Below, in pieces: positions 1 through 6,983 of a stretch of DNA of 18,368 bases. The stretch comes from Micromonosporaceae bacterium (GTDB lineage Bacteria; Actinomycetota; Actinomycetes; Mycobacteriales; Micromonosporaceae). The first letter of the stretch is position 1. Each line of letters starts with the position of its first letter. A program made the position numbers and the translations under genes. Where the stretch lies: contig JADGHA010000021.1 in assembly GCA_019689695.1 (NCBI GenBank), forward strand, positions 1-18,368, written 5' to 3'. A model generated the notes under the pieces. The model was not told the origin of the DNA. It searched no databases and saw only the letters and a program-made list of their open reading frames with translations.

Positions 1-284
1 GGCGGGCCCAGCCGCTCGGCGGTGGTGGGCGTGCACAGCACCAGCGGGGCCGCCATGGCGAACGCCCGCCCGGCGGTGTCGAGGTTGTCCGGGTGCTGGT
101 CGTGCGAGAGCAGGACAGCGTCGACCGGGCCGGGGGTGCCGGCCGGGCCGGCGGTCTTGGTGAGGGTGCGGTTGCCGATCGGGTAGTCGCCCGGGCCGTC
201 GAAGGTGGGGTCGGTCACGAAGGTGAGGCCACCGAGCGTGAACGCCGCGGTCGGGCCGCCGAAGCGGCGGATCGGGAACGTCAT
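1..284 (-). CDS. MBL-fold metallo-hydrolase, N-terminal part (runs off window)
   Basis: Only the first 94 codons lie in the window; the C-terminus continues past the left edge. The protein opens with MTFPIRRFGGPTAAFTLGG, has a strand and DPTFDGPG segment typical of UlaG-like metallo-beta-lactamase-fold proteins, and carries SHDQHPDNLD around residues 56-65, the position of the HxHxDH metal motif. The final His of the canonical motif reads Asn-Leu-Asp, as in a known subgroup of this superfamily. It is probably a cytoplasmic hydrolase; the substrate cannot be told. No Shine-Dalgarno sequence precedes the ATG, but a CACACT hexamer sits six bases upstream, so a leaderless transcript is possible. 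It lies 62 bases downstream of the DivIVA-domain gene on the same strand. Confidence 0.75.
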   Translation of the reverse strand, partial: MTFPIRRFGGPTAAFTLGGLTFVTDPTFDGPGDYPIGNRTLTKTAGPAGTPGPVDAVLLSHDQHPDNLDTAGRAFAMAAPLVLCTPTTAERLGP

Positions 285-346
285 GCGACGAGTGTGCCGA
301 TCAAGTGGGACGCGGGGCCGCTGGGGTGGCGGGTATGCGAAATGCG

Positions 347-1786
347 CTACTCCGCGGCGACCTTCTTGTGCTGGCCGCTCGTCTCGGCGACCGAGGCCCG
401 GGCGGTGACCCGTGGGGCGGGGACATCGGTGTCCTCGGCGGCGCGCCCGTTGCCCGTGCTCGGCGCGGGCTTGCTCGGCGCGGGCTTGCCGGGCGCGCTC
501 TGGTCGGACGCCGGCTGCTCCAGGGTGGGCAGCTCGTCCGTGTCGCCGCCGGCCGCGGCCGCCATCACCGCCGCGGCGGCCAGTTCGGCCACCCGCTTCG
601 CCTCCCGCTGCACCCGGGCCCGCACCTCCTTGGCGTGCCGGTCGGCCGCCTCGCGGGCCCGGCGCGCCTCGTCCAGCCGGTTGAGCTCGGCGGTCAGCTC
701 CTGGCGCACCTCGCCGAGCCGCTGCTGCAGCTGCGCCGCCTCCCGCTCGGCGACGGTGGCCTGCTCCCGGGCCTGGCCGAGCCGCTGCTCGGCGGAGGCC
801 AGCTCGGAGTGCATCTGGGCGTGCGCCTCGCGCACCTTGCCGATCTCCTCCTGGACCGCGGCGAGCTGCTGGCGGCGGGTGGCCATCTGCTCCTCGGCGT
901 GCCGGCGGGCGTCCGCCACGTACTGCTGCGCCTCCGCCCGCATGACCGCGATCTGCTGCTCGGCGGCGGCGCGCTGCTTGGCGATCTCCTGCTCGACGCC
1001 GGCCCGGCGGTCGGCCAGCTCGCGCTCGACCGCGGAACGCCGTTCCGCGAGCTCCTTCTCGACGCCGGCCCGCCACTGGGCCATCTCCTGCTGCGCCTGC
1101 CGGCGAGCCGCCTCGATCTCGCGCTGCAGCGAGGCCCGGGCGGTCTCCCGCATCGCCTCGGCCTCGACCCGGGCGCGCTCCAGCTGCTGCGCGGTGACCT
1201 CGGCGACCCGCTTCTTCTCCTGCTCGATGCGCTGCCGGGTCGCCTCGGCGTCGGCGCGCAGCTTGGCCAGCTCCTGCTGGGCCTGGTCCAGCTCGGCGCG
1301 GACCGCGGCCCGGCGCTGGTCGTCGGCCTTCTGCTCCTCGGCCCGGCGGGCGGCGAGCGCCAGCTCGAAGTCGTGCATCGCCTTGGCCGCCTGCTGCTGG
1401 GCCTCGGCGAGTACCTTCTCCGCCTCGGCCCGGTCGGCGGCCACCTTCTGCGCGGCGCCGGTGGTGATCGCCTCGGCCTGCTGCTCGGCGAGGGTGAGGA
1501 TCTGCTCGACCATCGGTCCCAGGTGCTGGAAGGAGGCCCGCTCCACCTTGGGCGGCTGGCGGCGCAGCTCCTCCAGCTCGGCCTGCAGCTGACTGACCTG
1601 CGCGGACAGCTCCTGGACCTGCGCAAAGGCCTGCTCGCGCTCGGCCGCGAGGGTGGCGATCTCCGCGTCGGCCCGGGCCACGTACCGGTCGACCTGTCGT
1701 TTGTTGTACCCCTTCAGGGTCAGCTCGAAGTTCGGCTGCGACGGTATGTCCTCTCGTAGCGCGAACAGCTCACCACCGTTGGACAC
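347..1786 (-). CDS. DivIVA-domain coiled-coil protein
   Basis: A 479-residue protein. Near the N-terminus (about residues 19-36) is FELTLKGYNKRQVDRYVA, the DivIVA/GpsB-type lipid-binding motif with its conserved GY and VD. Residues of about 35-400 are an almost unbroken Ala/Glu/Gln/Arg-rich coiled coil with no predicted membrane segment. The C-terminal 80 residues are Pro/Ala/Ser-rich and look disordered. Relatives in actinobacteria (DivIVA/Wag31, Scy, FilP) scaffold polar growth, hyphal tips or chromosome positioning; this one is too long to be Wag31 itself, so a cytoskeletal scaffold role is an inference. The GTG at 1786 is chosen over an ATG 13 codons upstream because GGAGGA lies seven bases before it and the motif follows directly. 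A possible -10 hexamer TAGCGT lies at 1834-1839. Confidence 0.87.
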   Translation of the reverse strand: MSNGGELFALREDIPSQPNFELTLKGYNKRQVDRYVARADAEIATLAAEREQAFAQVQELSAQVSQLQAELEELRRQPPKVERASFQHLGPMVEQILTLAEQQAEAITTGAAQKVAADRAEAEKVLAEAQQQAAKAMHDFELALAARRAEEQKADDQRRAAVRAELDQAQQELAKLRADAEATRQRIEQEKKRVAEVTAQQLERARVEAEAMRETARASLQREIEAARRQAQQEMAQWRAGVEKELAERRSAVERELADRRAGVEQEIAKQRAAAEQQIAVMRAEAQQYVADARRHAEEQMATRRQQLAAVQEEIGKVREAHAQMHSELASAEQRLGQAREQATVAEREAAQLQQRLGEVRQELTAELNRLDEARRAREAADRHAKEVRARVQREAKRVAELAAAAVMAAAAGGDTDELPTLEQPASDQSAPGKPAPSKPAPSTGNGRAAEDTDVPAPRVTARASVAETSGQHKKVAAE

Positions 1787-1915
1787 TGTGGGCTCCTCCA
1801 AACGATCGCGACCGTCCACCTGCACGTCCCGCTACGCTACCCGTCCAGTATCGGCCCTACCGCCGGACGCCGAACAGGAAGAGTCTCCCGCACCATCGCC
1901 CCTGGCGTGCGCAAA

Positions 1916-1946
1916 TTGACCTCAACCACACTTGAGGTGTCAGGCT
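1916..1946 (+). promoter_or_regulatory. Promoter of the 1953 oxidoreductase gene, 19-bp spacer
   Basis: TTGACC (1916-1921) and CAGGCT (1941-1946) are separated by 19 bases, the overlong spacing typical of promoters activated by MerR-family regulators. The expected transcription start, seven bases after the -10 hexamer, falls on the ATG at 1953, which has no Shine-Dalgarno sequence, so the mRNA is probably leaderless. The SoxR-like operator fills the spacer. Confidence 0.7.
1919..1938 (+). promoter_or_regulatory. SoxR box (MerR-family operator)
   Basis: A perfect inverted repeat ACCTCAA / TTGAGGT is separated by the six bases CCACAC. The core CCTCAA-N6-TTGAGG has the same half-sites and spacing as the 18-bp SoxR operator of the E. 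coli soxS promoter and those known in Streptomyces. It sits between the -35 and -10 elements, where SoxR acts. In Streptomyces coelicolor one SoxR target is a quinone-oxidoreductase-like gene, which agrees with the downstream gene here. No soxR gene is present in the window. Confidence 0.8.
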
Positions 1947-1952
1947 CGGCCT

Positions 1953-2924
1953 ATGAAAGCGGTGTGGTGGACGCGAACCGGCCCGCCGGACGTGCTCGTC
2001 CCCGGCGAGGCGCCCGACCCCGAGCCGGGGGCGGGCCAGGTGCTCATCCGGGTGGCGCTGGCCGGAATCTCCTTCATCGAGACCTTGGTCCGGGCCGGGC
2101 GCGCGCCGCGCCCCGCGGTCGCGCCTCCGGCCATCCTGGGCAACGCGGTCGGTGGGACGGTCGTCGCGGTCGGGGAGGGCGTCGACCGTGCCCGGGTCGG
2201 AGAGCGGGTGGTCGCCAGCATGCACGGGTCAGGCGGGTACGCGGAGCTGGCCGTGGCCGACGCGGCCGATGCCATCGCCGTGCCGGACGGGGTGCGGCTG
2301 GCCGATGCGGTCGCCCTGGTCACCGACGGCCGGACCGCGCTGGGCCTGCACCTGCGCGCGCAGCCGAAGCCCGGTGAGACGGTCCTGGTCACCGCCGCCG
2401 GCGGCGGCCTGGGCGTCCTGCTCAGCCAGCTGGCCATCGCGGCTGGCGCCCGGGTGGTCGCCACGGCGGGCAGCGAGCGCAAGCTGGAGCTCGCGCGCCG
2501 CCTCGGCGCCGTGGCCGCGATCGACTACACCGCGTCGGACTGGCCGCGACGGCTCGCCGCCGCCGCCCCGAACGGCCTGGATCTCGCGTACGACGGGGTG
2601 GGCGGAACGGTCGGCCGGACCGTCTTCGACGCGGTGGCGCCCGGCGGACGGTTCGTGGTACACGGGCTGGCCAGCGGTTCGGCGACCGACACCAGTGAAC
2701 CGGCGAAGCCGGTGACCGTGATCGGGCTCGGCGAGCTCGCCTCCATCGCGTCGTCGGCGCGCGAGTTGGCGGCCAGGGCACTGGCCGAGGGCGCCGCCGG
2801 CCGGCTGCGCCCGGTCGTCGGGCAGACCTATCCGCTGGAACGCGCGGCGGCCGCGCACGCGGCGATCGAGCGGCGGGAGACGCTGGGTAAGACCCTTCTG
2901 GCGGTGTCCGGGCACGCGGTGTGA
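1953..2924 (+). CDS. NAD(P)H:quinone oxidoreductase-like MDR protein, SoxR-controlled
   Basis: A 323-residue member of the medium-chain dehydrogenase/reductase superfamily, quinone-reductase branch. It begins MKAVWWTRTGPPDVL and has the GroES-like N-terminal domain, the GxNxVGGTVVAVG turn (about residues 63-74) and a Rossmann nucleotide-binding motif TAAGGGLG at 147-154, followed by the usual ATAGSERKLELARRLGA stretch. The catalytic and structural zinc-ligand cysteines are missing, as expected for the zinc-free quinone reductases, which use NADPH to reduce quinones or similar compounds in the cytoplasm. ATG 1953 is chosen over an ATG seven codons upstream because it coincides with the predicted transcript start and the family's N-terminus. 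The promoter carries a SoxR box, so induction by redox-cycling compounds is the likely regulation. The NMP kinase gene follows 12 bases later. Confidence 0.9.
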   Translation: MKAVWWTRTGPPDVLVPGEAPDPEPGAGQVLIRVALAGISFIETLVRAGRAPRPAVAPPAILGNAVGGTVVAVGEGVDRARVGERVVASMHGSGGYAELAVADAADAIAVPDGVRLADAVALVTDGRTALGLHLRAQPKPGETVLVTAAGGGLGVLLSQLAIAAGARVVATAGSERKLELARRLGAVAAIDYTASDWPRRLAAAAPNGLDLAYDGVGGTVGRTVFDAVAPGGRFVVHGLASGSATDTSEPAKPVTVIGLGELASIASSARELAARALAEGAAGRLRPVVGQTYPLERAAAAHAAIERRETLGKTLLAVSGHAV

Positions 2925-2936
2925 CATGGTGCGTGC

Positions 2937-3572
2937 ATGCGGAAGTACGTGATCATGGGGGTGCAGGGGAGCGGCAAGGGCACCCAGGCGGGGATGCTGG
3001 CGGCCGACTACGACCTGACGCACATCAGCGTCGGGGACATCTTCCGCTGGCACGTGCAGCAGCACACCAAGATCGGCGCGCAGGTGCGCCGGGTGATGGC
3101 GCAGGGCCAGCTGGTCGGCGACGACCTGGTCGAGTCGGTGGTGCGGGAGCGGCTGGCCTGGCACGACTGGAACTACGGGTTCGTGGTGGACGGCTTCCCG
3201 CGCAACCGGCGGCAGGCGGAGTTCTTCCTGGAGAGCTACGACATCGACGCGGTGATCCACTTGGACCTGCCGGACAGCGAGGTGCGCCGCCGGGTGCTCG
3301 CCCGCCGGCTGTGCTCGCGCTGCGGCCTGGACTACAACCTCATCGCCCACCGTCCGAAGGAGGAGGGCCGGTGCGACGTCTGCGCCGGGGAGCTGGTCAG
3401 CCGCGAGGACGACACCGAGGAGGCGCTGGCCGCCCGGCTGGCCGACTACCACGCCAAGACCGACCCCGCGCTGGAGCTGTTCCGGCGCAAGGAGTACGTG
3501 GTCACGGTGGACGCGCGGCCGGCCAAGGAGGAGGTGCAGCGGACCATTCGCAAGCATCTCGGGCTGGCCTAA
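2937..3572 (+). CDS. Adenylate kinase-like nucleoside monophosphate kinase with Zn LID
   Basis: A 211-residue P-loop kinase transferring phosphate between ATP and a nucleoside monophosphate, probably AMP. Visible features are the Walker A GVQGSGKGTQ (8-17), the NMP-binding SVGDIFR region (31-37), DGFPRN (85-90), a LID zinc site with Cys126, Cys129, Cys146 and Cys149, and the REDDTEEALAARL segment (156-168). Length matches long-type bacterial adenylate kinases. The Walker A begins GVQ instead of the usual GPP/GAP, and the neighbourhood is not the ribosomal-protein/secY cluster where the housekeeping adk normally lies, so I take it as a paralogue. It starts 12 bases after the SoxR-controlled gene and has no Shine-Dalgarno sequence; CATGGT six bases before the ATG could support a leaderless transcript, or it may be co-transcribed. 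Confidence 0.9.
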   Translation: MRKYVIMGVQGSGKGTQAGMLAADYDLTHISVGDIFRWHVQQHTKIGAQVRRVMAQGQLVGDDLVESVVRERLAWHDWNYGFVVDGFPRNRRQAEFFLESYDIDAVIHLDLPDSEVRRRVLARRLCSRCGLDYNLIAHRPKEEGRCDVCAGELVSREDDTEEALAARLADYHAKTDPALELFRRKEYVVTVDARPAKEEVQRTIRKHLGLA

Positions 3573-3618
3573 CCGCCCCGAAGTCGATCGACCGGGGGTA
3601 CGCTCAGCCATGGTCCCG

Positions 3619-3740
3619 GGTGGGGCCGCCGCCTAATCGCCCTCGGGCGAGCCGGGGAACCACCGCAAGTGGGGTGAATCCGCACCAGCGGTAGGGAGCC
3701 TTCCATCCCGAACCCGTCAGCTAACCCGGCCGGCGGCTGG
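3619..3740 (+). promoter_or_regulatory. c-di-AMP riboswitch (ydaO/yuaA type)
   Basis: The 185-base leader between the kinase and the hydrolase gene carries the conserved blocks of the ydaO/yuaA riboswitch in order: CCTAATCGCC near 3632-3642, GAGCCGGGGAACC (3649-3662), GGGGTGAATCC (3671-3681), GGTAGGG (3690-3696), CCCGAACCCGTCAGCTAACC (3707-3726). The closing stem P1 is formed by GCCGCCG (3625-3631) and CGGCGGC (3731-3737). Inner hairpins such as CGCCC-TCG-GGCG and CCAC-CGCAA-GTGG are visible. This class senses cyclic di-AMP and in actinobacteria commonly precedes cell-wall hydrolase genes, as here. Ligand binding generally lowers expression. A TACGCT hexamer at 3599-3604 is a possible -10 element. 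Confidence 0.93.
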
Positions 3741-3742
3741 AC

Positions 3743-3749
3743 GGAAGGA
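3743..3749 (+). promoter_or_regulatory. Ribosome binding site that fixes the TTG start of the hydrolase
   Basis: GGAAGGA ends eight bases before the TTG at 3758 and begins five bases after the 3' strand of riboswitch stem P1. It supports TTG as the true start. GGAAGG is exactly complementary to CCTTCC at 3699-3704, in a loop of the riboswitch. Confidence 0.75.
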
Positions 3750-3757
3750 ACAATCTG

Positions 3758-4768
3758 TTGACCCCCATCAGTCCCGTACGCGGGCGGGTGTCGCTGGTCG
3801 TGGCCGTGGTACTGGCGTGCCTGGTCGGCGCACCGGCGCTCGTCGCGGCGCCGGCGATGGCGGCGCCCGGCGCGGACCCGGAGGGCGGCACGAAGCAGCT
3901 GCGCGACCAGCTGGACGCCGCGTCCCGCGGGTTCCTCGAGGCGAAGGCGAAGCTCGCCAGCTCGCAGCAGCGGCAGCGGCAGCTGACCGCGGACCTGGCC
4001 CGGATCGAGGCCGAGGTCGCCGAAGAGACCGAGACCCTCGGCGAGCTGGCCGCGCTCGCCTACCGGACCGGGCGGCTGGGCCCGCTCGGCGCGCTGCTCG
4101 ACAGCGACTCGCCGGACGGCTTCCTGGACCGCGCGACGACCCTGTCCGCGGTCGCCGCCAACGAGAACCAGGCGGTCCGCGCGCTGGAACGCAGCAAGGC
4201 GGCGGCCGCGCAGGCCAAGGCAGCGGTGGACCGGGAGGTCGCCGAGCAGCGGCGGCAGCTGGCCATCATGCAGGCCCGCAAGCAACAGGCGGAGAAGGCG
4301 CTGGCGGATGCCGCCCAGTCGGCCGGCTCCGGGACCTCCGGGGGCTCCTCGTCGGGCGGCTCTGCGCCGAGCGGGAGCGGCAGGGACAGCTGCAGCGTGG
4401 ACGACCCGACCACCGACGGCTGCATCACGCCGGTCATGCTGTTCGCGCTGAAGGAGGCCAAGGCGGCCGGGTTCACCCGGTTCGTCTCCTGCTACCGCGA
4501 CGGTGGATCCGGTGAGCACCCGAAGGGTCGGGCCTGCGACTTCTCCGCCACCAGCGGCGGCTTCGGCGGCGTGGCTACCGGTGACGCCCGCACCTACGGC
4601 GACAACCTGGCCAACTACTTCATCCGCAACGCCGACCGGCTGTCCGTGCTCTACGTGATCTGGTTCAAGCGCATCTGGCTACCCAGCAGCGGCTGGAAGG
4701 AGTACACCGGCGGCAACGGCGACCCGTCCAGTGACCACACCAACCACGTGCACCTGTCGGTGACGTAG
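3758..4768 (+). CDS. Secreted coiled-coil protein with M15-like (ARB-07466-type) C-terminal domain
   Basis: A 336-residue exported protein. Residues 1-33 are a signal peptide (Arg-containing start, then a Val/Ala/Leu core, cleavage near AMAAP). About 45-190 form an Ala/Glu/Gln/Arg coiled coil like those of NlpC/P60-type hydrolases. A Gly/Ser linker (about 191-210) leads to a C-terminal domain beginning DSCSVDDPTTDGC. That domain shows the D-Ala-D-Ala-peptidase-like zinc pattern: His254 in EHPKGRACDF with Asp261, and His330/His332 in NHVHL. It probably cuts peptidoglycan or binds it outside the cell; actual enzymatic activity is inferred. The TTG start follows the riboswitch and a good ribosome binding site, so expression should respond to c-di-AMP. 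It converges on the LCP gene with a 14-base gap. Confidence 0.88.
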   Translation: MTPISPVRGRVSLVVAVVLACLVGAPALVAAPAMAAPGADPEGGTKQLRDQLDAASRGFLEAKAKLASSQQRQRQLTADLARIEAEVAEETETLGELAALAYRTGRLGPLGALLDSDSPDGFLDRATTLSAVAANENQAVRALERSKAAAAQAKAAVDREVAEQRRQLAIMQARKQQAEKALADAAQSAGSGTSGGSSSGGSAPSGSGRDSCSVDDPTTDGCITPVMLFALKEAKAAGFTRFVSCYRDGGSGEHPKGRACDFSATSGGFGGVATGDARTYGDNLANYFIRNADRLSVLYVIWFKRIWLPSSGWKEYTGGNGDPSSDHTNHVHLSVT

Positions 4769-4782
4769 CACCCCAGGGGCGA

Positions 4783-5922
4783 TCAGGGGTTGACCAGCTT
4801 GGGGTGGGCGCGCACGAACGCGTCCACGGTGTCACTGCGGACCGCTGCGAAGTAGGTCTTGGCCACCGAGTCCAGCTGCTCGCCGCGGTAGCCGCTCCCG
4901 CGGCCCACGCCGTGCCCCGGCAGGCCGACCAGGACCATGGTGCTGGGCCGTAGGTTGCGCAGCGCGTACGCGTACTCGGTAGCCTTCCGGCCGCGACCGT
5001 CGAAGATCAGCGTCTTGCCCAGCGCCCGCAGCACCTGGTCCAGCCGGACCGGGTTGGTGACCAGGTCCCGGGTGAGCACCTGGCCGACCAGCGCCCTGAT
5101 CAGCTGGCGCTGGTGGCGCTGCCGGTCGTAGTCGCCGTTCGGCAGCCCGTAGCGCTGCCGGGCGAAGTCCAGCGCCTGCCAGCCGTTGAGGTGGTTCATT
5201 CCCTTGGGGTACACCTTCTGCGGGCCGACGTAGCCGGTGCTGGACGCGCCGGGCGGGCGGTGCTTGCCATCCGGTCGTAGGTGGATCGAGGCCACCCGGT
5301 GGTCCACGTACAGGTCGACGCCGCCGACCGCGTCCACCAGCTTGCGCATGCCGCTGAAGCTGAGCACCGCGCCGGCGTCGAAGCGGGCGATCCCGGTGTA
5401 GGCGCTGACCGTCCGGGCCAGCAGTTGGAACCCTTGCGTGGGGTCCGGGATCGAGGTGCCGGGCACCCGGCTGCCGTAGCTCATGGCGTGGGTGAGCTTG
5501 GTCCGCTGGCCGGGGAAGCGCGCCTTGGCGAACGCGGGTATGTCCACCAGCAGGTCGCGGGGGAGGGAGGTCAGGTACGCGTGGCGGAGGTCCTTCGCCA
5601 CGTGCAGCAGCATGACCGCGTCGGCGTGCGGCTGCCAGGTGGGAATGCTCTCCCGGGTGTCGATGCCGACGATGAGGATGTTCAGCGGCCCGGTGATATC
5701 GGCGCCGGCCGGCGGGCTGGGCGTGGCCGAGGGGCTCGGCGACGCGGGGCTCGGGGCGGATGAGCCGAACAGGTCCGCGGACGGCACCTCGTACCGCGAC
5801 CGAAGGGAGTAGGTCACCGCGACGCCACCGCCGGTGAGCAGGACGACGACGCCGACGAGGAGCGCCACCAGCCTCGGCCGGCGCCACCACCGCGGTCTGG
5901 CAGGGCTGGGCACCCCGGTCAT
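4783..5922 (-). CDS. LytR-CpsA-Psr (LCP) family cell-wall glycopolymer ligase
   Basis: A 379-residue membrane-anchored protein. A basic cytoplasmic segment with WWRRPR is followed by one membrane span (about residues 18-40), then a Pro/Ser-rich stretch (about 55-75) and the LCP domain: NILIVGIDTRES, ADAVMLLHV, SLPRDLLVDIP, then FDAGAVLSFSGMRKLVDAVGGVDL and the late ALDFARQRYGLPNGDYDRQRHQRQL block. The Asp and Arg residues that bind the polyprenyl pyrophosphate substrate in this family (DTR, LPRD, RQR, DYDRQRHQ) are present. Such proteins transfer anionic glycopolymers or other glycans from a lipid carrier to peptidoglycan outside the cell. ATG 5922 is chosen over an in-frame GTG at 5943 because AAGGAG lies seven bases ahead of it. 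It sits beside a c-di-AMP-controlled wall hydrolase. Confidence 0.93.
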   Translation of the reverse strand: MTGVPSPARPRWWRRPRLVALLVGVVVLLTGGGVAVTYSLRSRYEVPSADLFGSSAPSPASPSPSATPSPPAGADITGPLNILIVGIDTRESIPTWQPHADAVMLLHVAKDLRHAYLTSLPRDLLVDIPAFAKARFPGQRTKLTHAMSYGSRVPGTSIPDPTQGFQLLARTVSAYTGIARFDAGAVLSFSGMRKLVDAVGGVDLYVDHRVASIHLRPDGKHRPPGASSTGYVGPQKVYPKGMNHLNGWQALDFARQRYGLPNGDYDRQRHQRQLIRALVGQVLTRDLVTNPVRLDQVLRALGKTLIFDGRGRKATEYAYALRNLRPSTMVLVGLPGHGVGRGSGYRGEQLDSVAKTYFAAVRSDTVDAFVRAHPKLVNP

Positions 5923-6004
5923 CGGCCGACTCCTTCCGGTCACCGTGCTGCCGGCCGCCCGCCGCTGGACGTCCGGGCGCGGCTTACGAGGTTGCCGGGT
6001 GACC

Positions 6005-6445
6005 TTAAGTCGGGTCCGGCTGGTGGCGCAACGGCGCGTCGCCCCGGCGGGACAGGCCGGATCGGGCCCGCTCCACCGCGATACAGCGGTCCTCGACGTA
6101 GTCGATGCCGGCCTCGGCGGCGATCTTGCGGCCCTCGGCCGAGGTGATGCCGAGCTGCAGCCAGACCGCGGGTGCGCCGATCGCCACTGCCTCCCGGACC
6201 ACCTGTGCCGCGTCGCTGGATGGCCGGAACACGTTGACCAGGTCGACCGGCTCAGGGATGTCGGCCAGGGTGCGGTACGCGGTCTCGCCGAAGATCTCGT
6301 CGGCGTACGGGTTGACCGGGATGATCCGCCAGCCGTGCCGCTGCATCTCGGCGGGCACGCGGTGCGCGGTCTTGTCCTCGTCCCGGGAGGCGCCGACGAC
6401 GGCGATGACGGCCGCGTCCGCGAGTATCTGTGTGGGGCTTTTCAT
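6005..6445 (-). CDS. CoA-binding domain protein (YccU-like)
   Basis: A 146-residue soluble protein made of a single CoA-binding Rossmann domain: AVIAVVGASRDEDKTAHRVP (about 12-31), the strand IIPVNPYADEIFGETAYRTL, DLVNVFRPSSDA, and AVWLQLGITSAEGRKIAAEAGIDYVEDRCI at the end. Length and motif order match the short stand-alone family related to E. coli YccU and to the N-terminal domain of acyl-CoA synthetase alpha subunits. Its function is not established; CoA binding is a family inference. The last 15 residues are Arg-rich and probably disordered. The ATG has no Shine-Dalgarno sequence, but TAGGCT lies six bases upstream, so it is likely leaderless. The LCP gene follows 82 bases downstream. Confidence 0.9.
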   Translation of the reverse strand: MKSPTQILADAAVIAVVGASRDEDKTAHRVPAEMQRHGWRIIPVNPYADEIFGETAYRTLADIPEPVDLVNVFRPSSDAAQVVREAVAIGAPAVWLQLGITSAEGRKIAAEAGIDYVEDRCIAVERARSGLSRRGDAPLRHQPDPT

Positions 6446-6451
6446 CTTGCC

Positions 6452-6457
6452 AGCCTA
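6452..6457 (-). promoter_or_regulatory. -10 element TAGGCT of the CoA-binding protein gene
   Basis: TAGGCT on the minus strand is separated by six bases from the ATG at 6445, placing the transcript start on the start codon. No good -35 hexamer is seen; a palindrome (6463-6477) lies where regulators often bind. Confidence 0.5.
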
Positions 6458-6462
6458 CCGCC

Positions 6463-6477
6463 GGAGAATTTTTCTCC
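6463..6477. promoter_or_regulatory. 15-bp palindrome GGAGAA-TTT-TTCTCC, possible operator
   Basis: A perfect inverted repeat with 6-bp arms and a 3-base centre lies five bases upstream of the -10 element of the CoA-binding gene. It is AT-rich in an otherwise very GC-rich stretch. The position between -10 and -35 suits a repressor or activator site. I do not recognise the regulator. Confidence 0.35.
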
Positions 6478-6596
6478 CCGGAACCCATCCGTCCCGACCG
6501 GCCAGGCGAAGCACTGGCGTCAGTCGCACCTCCCGGCAGCAGATGCTCCATTGTGGACGCGGGTCGGCGTGCCGGCTCGCGGTGGGGGGAAGGATA

Positions 6597-6950
6597 GGCA
6601 TCCGGTCCGGCCTGATCCCCGGGTTCCAGAACTTCACCGGGAAGACCCAGGCCGACATGCTGCGGCTGAACACCGCCATCCCGCCGTCCGACAAGCCCAG
6701 CCCGCTGGGCCTGCTCGGCGGTGACCTGGCCGGCTTCCCCAACGGCCGCCGGGCGACCGACGACGTCGTCGCGATCGAGCTGAAGGCGGTCGCCGGGGCC
6801 ACCTACGCCCTGGTGGACAAGGACTACAAAGTGGACGATGCGGTCCAGGTCCTCGACGACGGCGTCACCGCCGATGACGTCAGTGCGCCCTACCTGAACC
6901 GCTTCCCGTACCTCGGCACGCCGTACAGCGGCTACAACAACCCGTCCTGA
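6597..6950 (+). pseudogene. DUF4331 protein remnant, C-terminal quarter only
   Basis: The reading frame gives GLIPGFQNFTGKTQADMLRLNTAI, then LGLLGGDLAGFPNGRRATDDVV, IELKAVAGATYALVD and, at the end, YLNRFPYLGTPYSGYNNP before a TGA. This is the characteristic C-terminal end of DUF4331 proteins (secreted, usually 400-500 residues). The first three quarters of the family are absent: the similarity begins abruptly near 6597, and upstream DNA belongs to the promoter region of the divergent CoA-binding gene. An in-frame ATG at 6543 would give a 135-residue product, but without a ribosome binding site or signal peptide. The remaining frame has no stop or frameshift, so the loss may be recent, or the fragment may still be used. 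I consider it a 5'-truncated gene. Confidence 0.75.
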
Positions 6951-6983
6951 GTGCCTGGCCACACGCCCCGATGGAGGTCCACA

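Noticed and set aside
93..1759. Long plus-strand open frames of about 480-500 codons opposite the DivIVA-domain gene
   Set aside because: They are antisense to a clear coiled-coil protein. Their composition (Arg/Ser/Ala or Gly/Leu runs) reflects GC-rich third positions and shows no family motif.
2229..3611. 460-codon minus-strand frame opposite the MDR and kinase genes
   Set aside because: It is antisense to two recognised proteins, with no start signals and no family pattern.
4770..4790. Inverted repeat ACCCC/GGGGT between the hydrolase and LCP stops
   Set aside because: The stem is only five bases with an 11-base loop and no T-run; it is too weak to call a terminator.
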